Source: Halomonas socia (GTDB lineage: Bacteria > Pseudomonadota > Gammaproteobacteria > Pseudomonadales > Halomonadaceae). Taken from it: a stretch of DNA of 64,000 nucleotides. Below, piece after piece: positions 8,681 through 18,260 of this stretch (position 1 is the stretch's first letter; each line of letters opens with the position of its first letter). The notes under the pieces were generated by a model. The model ran no database searches. It was not told where the DNA came from and saw only the letters and a program-made list of their open reading frames with translations. A program made the position numbers and the translations under genes. The DNA is taken from NCBI RefSeq assembly GCF_010977575.1, contig NZ_CP048812.1, positions 1,922,001-1,986,000 on the forward strand, written 5' to 3'.

Positions 8681-9622
8681 ATGCTGTTTTTCGAACGCCT
8701 CAATCGCCTCTTCCCGGTGTGGGCGATCCTCTTCGCCGCCCTCGCAATCATCATGCCGCCGCTGTTCACCAGTCACGCGGGAAAGATCCAGGTGCTGCTG
8801 GCGACCATCATGTTCGCCATGGGGCTGACGCTGTCCAAGCAGGACTTCCTCGGTGTGATCAAGGCGCCGCTGCCGGTGGGCATCGGCGTGCTGCTGCAAT
8901 TCGTGGTGATGCCGCTGGCGGCACTCGGTGTCTCGCTGGCACTGGGCCTGTCGCCGGAGCTGACCACCGGTATGGTGTTGGTGGGCGCAACGGCCGGCGG
9001 CACCGCCTCCAACGTGATGACCTGGCTGGCCGACGGGCGGGTGGCGCTATCGGTGTCGATGACGCTGGTCTCGACCCTGGCCTCGGTGGTGATGACGCCA
9101 TTGATCGCCTGGCTGTTGGTCGGGCAGATAGTCGAAGTGCCGGTGTGGAGCATGCTGTCGAGCATTGCCCAGTTGGTGATCGCACCGGTAGCGGCAGGGG
9201 TGGTGGTGCATCATCTTGTGGGTCGCCACATCGAACGCATCGAGCCGGCCCTGGCGACGCTTGCCATGTTCGCCATCGTGATGATCATTGCCATCGTCGT
9301 GGCACTCAACGCCGGCCGCCTGGCGAGTCTCGGGCCAGTGGTGGCCGTAGCGGTGATTGCCCACAACGCCATCGGCCTGGGCGGCGGCTACTTCGTCAGC
9401 CGGCTGTGCGGCCTCGACCAGCGTACCGCTCGCACCGTCTCCATCGAGGTCGGCATGCAGAATTCGGGGCTCGCCGTGGCACTCGCCAACCAGTTCTTCA
9501 GCGCCGGGGCGGCGCTGCCCGGCGCGCTGTTCTCTGTGTGGCACAACGTCTCCGGCTCGCTGATGGCGGGCTACTGGAAGCGCCGCCCCGCGGCGACGTC
9601 GAGTGTCTCCGAGACCCCCTGA
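8681..9622 (+). CDS. Bile acid:sodium symporter (BASS)-family transporter
   Basis: Membrane transporter of 313 residues with about nine to ten hydrophobic segments, of the BASS/YocS-PanS group that moves organic anions (for example pantoate or keto acids) with sodium. Motifs are FAMGLTLSKQDF, GATAGGTASNVMTWLADG (crossover motif) and EVGMQNSGLAVALA (second crossover). A GTAAGGA ribosome site lies ahead of ATG 8681. It follows the sirtuin by 102 bases and is probably a separate transcript. The substrate cannot be assigned from the sequence, but sodium coupling fits a halophile. Confidence 0.85.
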   Translation: MLFFERLNRLFPVWAILFAALAIIMPPLFTSHAGKIQVLLATIMFAMGLTLSKQDFLGVIKAPLPVGIGVLLQFVVMPLAALGVSLALGLSPELTTGMVLVGATAGGTASNVMTWLADGRVALSVSMTLVSTLASVVMTPLIAWLLVGQIVEVPVWSMLSSIAQLVIAPVAAGVVVHHLVGRHIERIEPALATLAMFAIVMIIAIVVALNAGRLASLGPVVAVAVIAHNAIGLGGGYFVSRLCGLDQRTARTVSIEVGMQNSGLAVALANQFFSAGAALPGALFSVWHNVSGSLMAGYWKRRPAATSSVSETP

Positions 9623-9679
9623 GGTGCCTCGGCGGGCAGGCATGCTAGAATGCCCGCCCGCTTATTTCCCAGGTGCGCC

Positions 9680-10465
9680 ATGTACGAAGACGTCTCGCTA
9701 GATCCACGCGTGGTCGACGGCGAGGGCCGTGATCCGGCCGGCGGTTATGAGCGTCCGCCACGGCGCGAATTCAAGGCCCGCGGCAGCTTCGTCGAACGCT
9801 GTGAGGGCTGCAACCTGCCGACCCTCAACTGCCTGTGTGCCTTCCGGGTCGAGGCACAGAGTCGCGCCCGGGTGTGGCTGCTGACCCACCCGCTGGAGCA
9901 CCACAAGCCGACCAATACCGGGCGGCTGATCGGCGATGTACTGTCCGCCACCCGGGTCTTCACCTGGTACCGCACCGCCCCCGATGCAGACTTGCTGGCG
10001 CTGCTCGACGACCCGCGCTATGCGCCCTTCGTGATCTTCCCCGACGACCAGCCGGACTACGTCGAGCGGGTGGTGGGCATGTCGGCAGTGGAGCGTGCCA
10101 AGCTGCAGGCGAGGATTCCGGTCTTCATCATCATCGACGGCACCTGGCGTCAGGCGCGACGCATCTTTCGCAAGAGCCCCTACCTCGACCGGCTGCCGGT
10201 ACTGCCGCTGCGGACCCAGCGACAGACCCGCTACCGGCTGCGCAAGCCGGCCTCCCAGGCCCATCTGTGCACCGCGGAAGTGGCCATCGAACTGCTGCGT
10301 CAGGCCGGCGACAGCGACGCCGCCGAGGTGCTCGACGACTACTTCGACGCCTTCAACGACAGCTACGCTTCGAGCCGCACCTATCACAAGATCGAGCAGC
10401 TCACGCCGGCCATGCGCCGGCTGCTGTCACGCCAGCGTCGGGATACGACTTCAACTGCCGAATAG
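9680..10465 (+). CDS. tapT: tRNA-uridine aminocarboxypropyltransferase TapT (DTW domain)
   Basis: DTW-domain enzyme that makes acp3U at position 47 of tRNA using S-adenosylmethionine. It has 261 residues. Cysteine motifs CEGCNLPTLNCLC near residue 35-50 and the signature IIDGTWRQARRI (DTW) are visible, along with LLTHPLEHHKPTNTG near the N-terminal third. ATG 9680 was chosen because it follows AGGTG at normal spacing. An in-frame ATG at 9650 sits in a small hairpin-like sequence and has no ribosome site. Its 3' end overlaps the convergent TraB-family gene by 15 bases. Confidence 0.88.
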   Translation: MYEDVSLDPRVVDGEGRDPAGGYERPPRREFKARGSFVERCEGCNLPTLNCLCAFRVEAQSRARVWLLTHPLEHHKPTNTGRLIGDVLSATRVFTWYRTAPDADLLALLDDPRYAPFVIFPDDQPDYVERVVGMSAVERAKLQARIPVFIIIDGTWRQARRIFRKSPYLDRLPVLPLRTQRQTRYRLRKPASQAHLCTAEVAIELLRQAGDSDAAEVLDDYFDAFNDSYASSRTYHKIEQLTPAMRRLLSRQRRDTTSTAE

Positions 10466-11692
10466 TGCCCCGGCGATGCGGAAGCCGGCCACCCAGGTGC
10501 CGGCCGCCGAGCCCAGGGTGGCGAGCAGGAACACCAGCAGCGTGCGCGACACCCGGTTGCGCCACCAGCCTTTCAACGAGGTGACGTCGTGACGCAGGTG
10601 GGCGAAGTCGCCGACCTTGGGCTTGCGCATGAACAGCTCGACCCCGGCGGCGACGAAGCCGGCGCCGATGGTGGGGTTGAGCGAGGTCAGCGGGGCGGCG
10701 AAGAAAGTCGCCAGGATGGTCACCGGATGGGCCAGGGCGATGGTGGTGGCCGCCGCCGACAGCACGCCGTTGATCAGGAACCACTCGCCGACCAGCTGCC
10801 AGCCGAGTTCGGTATTGCGCGAAAAGCCGATCGCGAAGCCGGTCAGTACCAGCACGGTGATCGCCCAGGGCAGCAGCTTCCAGATCTTGGAGCGCGGTGG
10901 CGTGGCTTCCAGCGCCTCGCGTTCGACGCGCGGCTCGTCGGGCAGAGGCGTGTCGAGATGTTCGGCCATGCCCTTGAGGTGGCCGGCACCGATCACCACC
11001 AGCACGTGGCGGTAGCGCCCAGGCGGGCTCTCCTCGCCGAGACGCAGGGCCATGTAGCGGTCGCGTTCGCTGATCAGCGGCGTGAAGAGCGACTCGGACT
11101 GCTCGGCGAACTCGTTGAAGGTCGACTCCAGCACGTCGCCCTCCTTGAGCCGTTCGATCTCGGCGGCGGAGACCTCCTGGCGCGACATGACGCTGCCCAG
11201 CAGCCCCGAGAACAGTGAGAAGCGCTGCCACCAGGGCACATTGGCGTAGATGCGCTTGAGGGTGATGCCGACGTCGCGGTCGATCAGCAGCAGCGGCAGG
11301 TCGTGGCGCTGGGTCTCCTCCAGCGCGGCGCGCATCTCGGCGCCGGGCTCGATGCCCGACTGCTCGGCGACGCGCTGCTGGAAGGCCCCCAGCGCCAGGC
11401 TGGCGGCGACCATGCCAGCCTTGCCCTGGCGAAAGATCTCGAACAGGTCCTGGCCGGCCAGGGCATCGGGCTCCACCAGGCTGTGGTGGCGCGAGGCGCA
11501 CAGCTCGATGGCCACCGCGTCGAAGTCGCCGGAACGGATCAGCGCGCGCACCTCGTCGGCGCTCTCCTTGGAGACGTGGGCGGTGCCCAACAGGGTGTAG
11601 CGGGTATCGCCCAGCTGCCGGGTCTGGCGAGGCCCGCCGTTGGTCGCTGCGGCCGTCTCGGCGCTGGCGGTGAGATCCTGAGGGTCGGTCAT
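10451..11692 (-). CDS. TraB-family membrane protein
   Basis: Protein of 413 residues with an N-terminal TraB/PrgY-type domain (LLGTAHVSKES with the G-x-x-H motif, AIELCASRH with Glu, VIGAGHLKGM) and a C-terminal part with several hydrophobic segments (roughly residues 260-400). Members of this superfamily are predicted to be related to metalloproteases or erythromycin-esterase-like folds, but no activity is established. It is not the conjugation protein of the same name. ATG at 11692 was selected because upstream codons give a low-complexity extension and no ribosome site. Downstream of trkH on the same strand with a 204-bp gap, in which no other feature was seen. Confidence 0.8.
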   Translation of the reverse strand: MTDPQDLTASAETAAATNGGPRQTRQLGDTRYTLLGTAHVSKESADEVRALIRSGDFDAVAIELCASRHHSLVEPDALAGQDLFEIFRQGKAGMVAASLALGAFQQRVAEQSGIEPGAEMRAALEETQRHDLPLLLIDRDVGITLKRIYANVPWWQRFSLFSGLLGSVMSRQEVSAAEIERLKEGDVLESTFNEFAEQSESLFTPLISERDRYMALRLGEESPPGRYRHVLVVIGAGHLKGMAEHLDTPLPDEPRVEREALEATPPRSKIWKLLPWAITVLVLTGFAIGFSRNTELGWQLVGEWFLINGVLSAAATTIALAHPVTILATFFAAPLTSLNPTIGAGFVAAGVELFMRKPKVGDFAHLRHDVTSLKGWWRNRVSRTLLVFLLATLGSAAGTWVAGFRIAGALFGS

Positions 11693-11896
11693 GAAGGCTC
11701 GCTGTGACGACAAAATGATCAGGCGATTATCCACGAAAGCCGCTGGCCACGCCAAACCTGGGGTTCACCAAGCCATGACAAGCTTTATTGCCTCTAGCGA
11801 GGGACGCCGGGGGCAGGTCGAATAGGAGGTTCTATATCAGTGCCGAGCGGTGCTGGAAGCTGTGATTATCTTGTCTGGATGGTGGTTCAACGGCGA

Positions 11897-13345
11897 CTAG
11901 CGGCGCCAGAAGGCGGGGGTGAAGAGCACCAGCACGGTGAATATCTCCAGGCGGCCGAGGATCATCGCCAGCACCAGGATCCACTTGGCCAGGTCGGGTA
12001 GCTCTCCGTAGTGGCTGGCGGCCTCGCCCAGCGCCGGGCCGAGGTTGTTGAGGGTCGAGGCGACGCTGGACCAGGCAGTGACCTGATCGACGCCGGTGGC
12101 CATCACCCCGATCAGCATCAGGAAGAACAGCATCACGTAGACCGAGAAGAAGCCCCACACCGCCTGGGCGATGCTGTCGGGCACGCTGACCTTGCCGACC
12201 TTGACCGCGATCACCGCGTTGGGGTGGATCAGGCGCATCACTTCGCGCATGCCCTGCTTGAGGATCAGGATGATACGGATCACCTTCATGCCGCCGCCGG
12301 TGGAGCCCGAGCAGCCGCCGACGAAGGCGGCGACGAACAGCAGGAAGGGCAGGGCGCCGGGCCATGCCGAGAATTCGGCAACACTGAAACCGGAGGTGGT
12401 GGCGATGGCGATCGCCTGGAACAGCCCATTGCGCAGTCCTGCACTGCCACTATAGGTGGCCGTCAGCCACAGCGTAAGCACGCTGATCACGCTCAGGCCG
12501 AACAGGAATAGCAGCAAGAAGCTCGCCTCCGGGTCGCGCAGGTACTGGGATAGGCGCTTCTCGCGCCAGGCAGCGAAGTGCAGGCTATAGCTCATTGCCG
12601 AGGCGATCATGAACAATATGCAGATCAGTTCGATGGTGGCGCTGTCGAAATGCCCGATACTAGCATCGTGAGTGGAGAAACCGCCCAACGCCACGGTCGA
12701 GAAACCGTGGCCGATGGCATCGAACCAGTCCATGCCGGCGGCCCAGTAGGCGAGAATACAGGTCAGCGTCAGGCTGGCGTAGATGTACCACAGCGCCTTG
12801 GCGGTCTCGGTGATGCGCGGGGTCAGCTTGGAGTCCTTGAGCGGCCCGGGGATCTCGGTGCGGTACAGTGCCATGCCGCCCACGCCCAGCGTTGGCAGGA
12901 TCGCCACTGCCAGCACCACGATGCCCATGCCACCTAGCCACTGCAGCTGCTGGCGGTAGTAGCGCACCGCTTCGGGCAGGAAGTCGATACCGGTAATCAC
13001 CGTGGCGCCGGTGGTGGTCAACCCCGAGAACGACTCGAAGACCGCATCGGTGACCGATAGCGCATAGGGGCCGTCGAGCATCAGCGGCAGCGAGCCGAAG
13101 GTGCCGAGTACCGTCCAGAACAGCGCCGCGATCAGGAAGCCGTCGCGGGTGCGCAGCTCCTTGTGCGCATAGCGATTGGGCAGGTAGAGCAGGGCGCCGG
13201 TAGCCACGGTGATCGCCATGGCGATGGCAAAGGCGTCCCACACACCGTCGTTGAACAGCAGTGAGATCAGGATCGGCGGCACCAGGGTCAGGCTGAACAG
13301 CATCAGCAGCAGTCCCAGGATGCGTAGAATCACGCGCAGGCTCAT
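11897..13345 (-). CDS. trkH: Trk potassium uptake transmembrane subunit TrkH
   Basis: Potassium-translocating membrane subunit, 482 residues, built of four M1-P-M2 repeats. The four pore-loop filter segments are recognisable: SGLTTTGATV, STVALGGFST, IATTSGFSV and STLNNLGPAL, each with the central filter glycine. The GGCSGSTGGGMKV loop that gates the pore is also present. It lies 43 bases downstream of trkA, so the pair is probably one operon. In a halophile this system supports potassium accumulation under osmotic stress. Antisense reading frames across this gene are not credible. Confidence 0.95.
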   Translation of the reverse strand: MSLRVILRILGLLLMLFSLTLVPPILISLLFNDGVWDAFAIAMAITVATGALLYLPNRYAHKELRTRDGFLIAALFWTVLGTFGSLPLMLDGPYALSVTDAVFESFSGLTTTGATVITGIDFLPEAVRYYRQQLQWLGGMGIVVLAVAILPTLGVGGMALYRTEIPGPLKDSKLTPRITETAKALWYIYASLTLTCILAYWAAGMDWFDAIGHGFSTVALGGFSTHDASIGHFDSATIELICILFMIASAMSYSLHFAAWREKRLSQYLRDPEASFLLLFLFGLSVISVLTLWLTATYSGSAGLRNGLFQAIAIATTSGFSVAEFSAWPGALPFLLFVAAFVGGCSGSTGGGMKVIRIILILKQGMREVMRLIHPNAVIAVKVGKVSVPDSIAQAVWGFFSVYVMLFFLMLIGVMATGVDQVTAWSSVASTLNNLGPALGEAASHYGELPDLAKWILVLAMILGRLEIFTVLVLFTPAFWRR

Positions 13346-13388
13346 GCCGTCACGCTCCTTGTCAGGGCATCCACGCCTGGTTCCCCCA

Positions 13389-14761
13389 TCAGAAGAATGT
13401 CAGTCCGACCTGGAATAGCCGCTCCACGTCGCGGATGCGGCGCTTGTCGACCACGAACAGGATGACGTGATCGCCGGACTCCACCACCACGTCGTCGTGG
13501 GCGATCAGTACCTCCTTGCCGCGCACGATGGCACCGATGGTGGTGCCGCTTGGCAGGTCGATCTCATCGATGGCGCGCCCCACCACCTTGGACGAGCGCG
13601 AGTCGCCGTGGGCGATGGCCTCGATGGCCTCGGCGGCGCCGCGGCGCAGCGAGTGGACGTTGACGATATCGCCGCGCCGCACGTGGGTCAGCAGGCTGCC
13701 GATGGTGGCCTGCTGCGGCGAGATGGCGATGTCGATCTCGCCGCCCTGCACCAGGTCGACGTAGGCGGCGTTGTTGATCAGCGTCAGCACCTTCTTGGCG
13801 CCCAGCCGCTTGGCCAGCATCGACGACATGATGTTGACCTCATCGTCGTTGGTCAGCGCGCAGAAGATGTCGCAGTCCTCGATATTCTCCTCCTCGAGCA
13901 GCCGCTTGCTAGTGGCACTGCCGTGCAGCACCACGGTGCGGTCGAGGCGCTCGGAGAGCTGGGTGCAGCGCTCCAGGCCGTGCTCGATGATCTTGACCTG
14001 GTGGCTGTGCTCGAGGTGCTCGGCGAGGCGTTCGCCGATGTTGCCGCCGCCGGCGATCACCACCCGGCGGAAGTCGCGGTCGAGGCGGCGCAGCTCGCTC
14101 ATCACCGCGCGGATATCGCGCCGGGCGGCGATGAAGAACACCTCGTCGTCGGCTTCGATCACGGTGTCGCCGCGCGGGATGATCGGCCGGTTGCGGCGGT
14201 AGATGGCCGCTACCCGGGTGTCGACGTTGGGCATGTGGCGGCGCAGGAAGCCCAGCTCTTGGCCCACCAGCGGCCCGCCATAGAAGGCCTTGACCGCCAC
14301 CAGTTGGGCCTGGCCGCCGGCGAATTCCAGCACCTGCAGGGCGCCGGGGTACTCGATCAGGCGGCGGATATGGTCGGTGACCACCTGCTCGGGCTAATCA
14401 GCACGTCGATGGGCACTGCCTCGTGGGCGAACAGCCCCTTGCGGGTCAGGTAGGCGGTGGCGCGGACGCGGGCAATCTTGGTGGGGGTGCGAAACAGGGT
14501 GTGCGCGACCTGGCAGGCGATCATGTTGACTTCGTCGGAGTTGGTCACCGCGATCAGCATGTCGGCGTCTTCGCAGCCGGCCTGGCGCAGCACCATGGGA
14601 TAGGAGGCGGGGCCGGACACGGTGCGGATATCCAGGCGGTTATGCAGGTCGCGCAGCCGCCCGCCGTCGGTATCGACCACGGTAATGTCGTTCTCTTCGT
14701 GGGCGAGATGTTCGGCCAGGGTGCCGCCGACCTGTCCGGCACCGAGAATGATGATCTTCAT
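13389..14761 (-). pseudogene. trkA: trkA, Trk potassium channel regulatory subunit, interrupted by a single-base frameshift
   Basis: Cytoplasmic NAD-binding gating protein of the Trk system, normally about 458 residues with two RCK-N/RCK-C repeats. The first part (from ATG 14761: [19 protein letters not shown]) and the second part (ending at 13389, containing [17 protein letters not shown]) lie in adjacent frames. The break is near 14390-14396: the reading goes from VLISP into SRWSP, whereas one added base would give [16 protein letters not shown] and restore the family sequence. The lesion is one missing base in a CCCG(G)AG context. Either a true frameshift or a sequencing indel is possible; intact trkH and similar lesions elsewhere in the window favour the latter. 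Confidence 0.88.
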
Positions 14762-14842
14762 GCCACGCCTGTTCCCCTGCGATGCGTCGGCACAGCATAA
14801 ACCAGCCGCCTGGCGAAGGACAGGCGGCGGCGCGGCGTGGGA

Positions 14843-15052
14843 TCAGTTGCTCTCCAGGGTGAAGCCGACCTTGATGGTCACCTGCCAGTGGGCGATGCGG
14901 CCGTGCTCGATATGCCCGCGGGTCTCGGTGACCTCGAACCAGCGCATGTCGTGGAGGGTCTGGTTGGCGCGAGCGATGGCTTGGGCCACGGCATCCTCGA
15001 TGCTCTCGCTGGAGGATCCGGTCAGCTCGATATGCTTGTAGATGTGCGACAT
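14843..15052 (-). CDS. Dodecin family protein
   Basis: Small flavin-binding protein of 69 residues, expected to form a hollow dodecamer that stores or buffers flavins. The sequence [20 protein letters not shown] and the [13 protein letters not shown] segment with the conserved Trp and the TRG turn match dodecins, and it ends with a VTIKVGF strand. ATG 15052 follows a good GAGGAG ribosome site. It stands between rsmB and trkA on the same strand. Confidence 0.88.
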   Translation of the reverse strand: MSHIYKHIELTGSSSESIEDAVAQAIARANQTLHDMRWFEVTETRGHIEHGRIAHWQVTIKVGFTLESN

Positions 15053-15152
15053 GGCGTGACTCCTCGTATGGATCATTGCTAATAAAGCATGCATTGCACT
15101 CATGCCCAGTATAGGACGCCAGGCGCGCCCCGGGGCAAGCCCGGGGTGCCGG

Positions 15153-16482
15153 TCAGGCGCGAGTCTTTTCGAGTCGCGCGTAGAAGAAGCCGTCGTGGCC
15201 GGCCTCGCGGGGCAGCAACTGGCGGCCGTCGCCGGCCGGGCGGCCCCAGGCCACCTTGTCGGGGTGGTGACGCGGGCATCCGCGGTGCGGGCCAGAAAGG
15301 CCTTGATCTGCTCGCTGTTCTCCTCGGGAACACCGAGCAGGTGGCATAGACCAGGGTGCCGCCGGGAGCCAGGGTCTGCCACAGGCGGTCGAGCAGGCGC
15401 CCCTGCAGCGTGGCTAGTGCGGCGATGTCCTCGGCGCGGCGCAGTCGCTTGATATCCGGGTGGCGGCGAATCACGCCGCTGCCCGAGCAGGGGGCGTCGA
15501 GCAGGATGGCGTCGAAGCGGTCCGCATCCCGGCCTTCCAACTGGGTGGCGTCGGCGTGCTCGACGCGTGCCGTCAGCCCCAGTCGTGCCAGGGTCTCGCT
15601 GACGCGGGTCAGGCGCTGGGCATCGCTGTCCAGTGCCGTGAGGTCAATGTCGAAGGCCTCAAGCAGATGGGCGGTCTTGCCGCCGGGGGCGCAGCAGGCG
15701 TCGAGCACCCGCGCCCCGGGGCGTGGAGCCAGGGCTGGGCCGAGCAGCTCCACGGCGAGCTGGGCGGCCTCGTCCTGGACGCTGACAACACCGTCGGTGA
15801 ACCCCGGCAGTGCCTTGACGTCGCAGGCGGTATCCAGGGTCAGGCCGTCGGGGGCGAACTCGCAGGGGCGGCTTTCGAGTCCGCTCTCCAGCAGGCGCTC
15901 GCGATACACCTCGCGGCTGACCCGGCGGCGATTGATACGCAGCGTCATCGGCCCGGGGGTATTGTTGGCGATGGCGATCTCGCGCCAGTCGTCGGGCCAC
16001 GCCTGGCGCAGCGCCTTGAGCAGCCAGGCCGGATGCAGCAGGGCGACGCAGGGGTCGCGGTCGACCTTGGCTTGCAGCGCGCTCTGCTCGCGCTGCAGGC
16101 GGCGCAGGCAGCCGTTGAGCACCCGGGTGGCCCAGGCCTTGCCGAGCAGCCGCGCGGCGCCGGCGGTCTCGCCTACCGCGGCGTGGGCCGGAATGCGCAG
16201 GTAGAGCAGCTGGTAGATGCCGACCAGCAGCAGCGCCTGGACGTCACGGTCGCGGGCCTTGAAGGGGCTGCGCAGCAGCTCGTCGGCGAGCGCCTCGAGG
16301 CGCGGCAGAGTGCGACACACGCCGTAGCACAGGGCACGGAACAGCGCGCGGTCGCGAGGCAATACGTCGCCGTCGTCGAGGGCGGCAAGCGAGCCCTTGG
16401 CATCGATCACCGGCAGCAGGGCGCGGGCGGCGGCGGCACGCAGCTGCTGGCCGCTGCCTTGAGGCGTGGGCGCGTCGTTCAT
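15153..16482 (-). pseudogene. rsmB: rsmB, 16S rRNA m5C967 methyltransferase, with two single-base frameshifts
   Basis: SAM-dependent RsmB/Sun methyltransferase: N-terminal NusB-like RNA-binding domain (about residues 1-140) followed by the methyltransferase domain with LDACCAPGGKTAHLLE and catalytic DAPCSGSG. The frame runs well to YATCSVFP (near 15330). Expected [22 protein letters not shown] continues in the next frame, and DKVAWGRP...[15 protein letters not shown] in the third, ending at 15153. Both breaks are one missing base, in CCCG(G)AGG near 15328 and CCCCG(G)ACA near 15257. The corrected protein would be about 443 residues. It overlaps the corrected fmt stop by one base. The clean homology in all three frames argues for sequencing indels over decay. 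Confidence 0.88.
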
Positions 16483-17464
16483 CAGGGCGTCTCCGGGGGG
16501 ATAGCGGGGTACCGGCGGCGAAGCGCTCGCCGCGGGCCTTGAGTAGCTCACGCATTGGCAGCGCCTTGCCGCCGGGCAACTGGGCCTGGGTGACGCGCAG
16601 CACCTCGCTACCCTCGGCGCCGCAGGCAATGCGCAGGGCATCTTCGTCGCTTTGCAGCAGGGTGCCCGGCGGCGCCTGCTGAAGGTCGTCGTCGCGGCGC
16701 TCGCCGACAGCGGCCAACCACAGCCGCAGGCGCTCGTCGCCCAGCGTGCACCAGGCCACCGGCCAGGGATTGAAGGCACGCACCTTGGCGGCAAGGCGTG
16801 CCGCCGGCTGGCGGAAGTCGAGCTCGGCCTCGGCCTTGGACAGCTTGGCGGCGTAGGTGATGCCCGCCTCGGGCTGCGGCGTGGCGCTAAGGCCCTCGCC
16901 GGCCAGGGCGTCGAGGGCCGTGACGATCGCCTCGCCGCCCTGTGCTGCCAGGGTATCGTGCAGCTCGCCGCCGGTGGTGGCGGCGGTGATCGGCGTGCGC
17001 CGTTCGAGCAGCATGGCGCCGGTATCGAGGCCGGCATCCATCTGCATGATGGTCACGCCGCTCTCACGGTCGCCGGCCTCGATGGCGCGCTGGATCGGCG
17101 CCGCCCCGCGCCAGCGCGGCAGCAGTGAGGCGTGCACGTTGAGGCAGCCGAGCCGGGGCGTGTCGAGCACCGCCTGGGGCAGGATCAGGCCGTAGGCGAC
17201 CACCACCATGATGTCGGCCTTGATGGCGGCCAGCTCGGCCTGGGCCGCAGGATCCTTGAACGACAGCGGCTGATGCACCGGCAGTGCGTGCGCCTGGGCC
17301 AGCGCCTTGACCGGACTGGGCATGAGCTTGCGGCCGCGACCGGCGGGACGATCGGGCTGGGTGTAGACGGCCACCACCCGGTGCTGGCTGTCGAGCAGCG
17401 CCGCCAGGCTCGCGGCGGCAAAGTCGGGGGTGCCGGCGAAGATCACGCGTAGCGCTTGGGGCAT
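16482..17464 (-). CDS. fmt: Methionyl-tRNA formyltransferase Fmt (3' end frameshifted)
   Basis: Transfers formyl from 10-formyl-THF to initiator Met-tRNA. Start ATG 17464 gives MPQALRVIFAGTPDFAA. Motifs are YGLILPQAVLD, LNVHASLLPRWRGAAPIQ (catalytic HxSLLP) and MDAGLDTGAML, and the C-terminal OB-like domain ends near ERFAAGTPL. In the sequence as given the frame then runs on through rsmB to 16244, adding about 80 non-family residues. Adding one C to the C6 run at about 16495-16500 would give PLSPPETP followed by TGA at 16482-16484, overlapping the rsmB ATG by one base. The corrected length is about 327 residues. Operon: def-fmt-rsmB. Confidence 0.88.
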
Positions 17465-17590
17465 GCGGTAGGGCCTCGAGAAGTCGGATATGGCGCATGA
17501 CAGGCGATCGGCCACCCGCGGGCGGCGTCCCGATCCATGCGCAATGCGGCCCGCAGCGCTGCTGCGAGCCGGCGGGGCATCAGGCGGGCG

Positions 17591-18103
17591 TCAGGCGTCC
17601 TGCATCAGCTTGTGGCGCTTCTGCATCTTCTTGAGTACCCGTTCGCGCTTGAGCGGCGACAGGTAGTCGACGAACAGCACCCCTTCGAGGTGGTCGTATT
17701 CGTGCTGGATGCAGTGTGCCAGCAAGCCGTCGGCCTCGAGCTCATAGGGCTGGCCGTCGCGATCCAGCGCCTTGAGATGCACGCCCAGGGCACGCGGCAC
17801 CTCGGCGTAATATTCGGGGATCGACAGGCAGCCTTCCTGGAGCGGCTCGCGTTCGTCGCCGAGGGGCGTGTACTCGGGGTTGATCAGCACCCGAGGATCA
17901 CTCTGGTCGTCGCTGACGTCCATCACGATCACGCGGCGATGCACGTCGACCTGGGTGGCTGCCAGGCCGATGCCGCGAGCGTGGTACATGGTCTCGAACA
18001 TGTCGTCGACCAGCCGGCGCACCTCGTCGTCTACCGTGGCAACCGGTGCGGCCTTGGTGCGCAGGCGCTCGTCAGGAAATTCGAGGATGGGTAACTTGGC
18101 CAT
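17591..18103 (-). CDS. def: Peptide deformylase
   Basis: Removes the N-formyl group from nascent proteins in the cytoplasm. It has 170 residues with all three signature motifs: [15 protein letters not shown] (metal Cys) and QHEYDHLEG (metal His pair and catalytic Glu). First gene of the def-fmt-rsmB operon, so the formylation and deformylation enzymes are co-expressed. It is transcribed divergently from the LysM gene, with a candidate promoter in the 157-base gap. Confidence 0.95.
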   Translation of the reverse strand: MAKLPILEFPDERLRTKAAPVATVDDEVRRLVDDMFETMYHARGIGLAATQVDVHRRVIVMDVSDDQSDPRVLINPEYTPLGDEREPLQEGCLSIPEYYAEVPRALGVHLKALDRDGQPYELEADGLLAHCIQHEYDHLEGVLFVDYLSPLKRERVLKKMQKRHKLMQDA

Positions 18104-18147
18104 GGCGTTGAAATCACCGTTATGCTGTTATCAAAGGATATGGCCAT

Positions 18148-18176
18148 ATTGTAGTGGGCGGCCGCGTGCAGTGAAA
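18148..18176 (-). promoter_or_regulatory. Candidate sigma70 promoter for def-fmt-rsmB
   Basis: On the minus strand a TACAAT -10-like box (18148-18153) lies 17 bases downstream of TTTCAC (18171-18176), about 45 bases upstream of the def start. The -10 box is good and the -35 box is weak. Confidence 0.35.
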
Positions 18177-18260
18177 CCGCCGGTTGCGTTTTGCGCCATG
18201 CATGGCTGCACATAAGAGCGATAAAGCCGTTGGACGCGACGGTGCCAGGGGGACGACAGG

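Noticed and set aside
9630-9661. Hairpin GCGGGCA/TGCCCGC before tapT as a riboswitch or terminator
   Set aside because: Short stem with a long loop, no T-run; contains a TAGAAT that might be a -10 box, but no matching -35 was found.
10451-11692. Conjugation protein TraB
   Set aside because: The motif set (GTAHVS, IELCASRH, IGAGHLKGM) is that of the unrelated TraB/PrgY family; no other conjugation genes are present.
13467-14453. Plus-strand open frame opposite trkA
   Set aside because: Antisense shadow with biased composition; trkA homology on the minus strand is clear on both sides of its frameshift.
15120-15150. GC-rich hairpin between rsmB and dodecin as terminator
   Set aside because: The stem of CCCCGGG/CCCGGGG type is present but there is no T-run on either strand.
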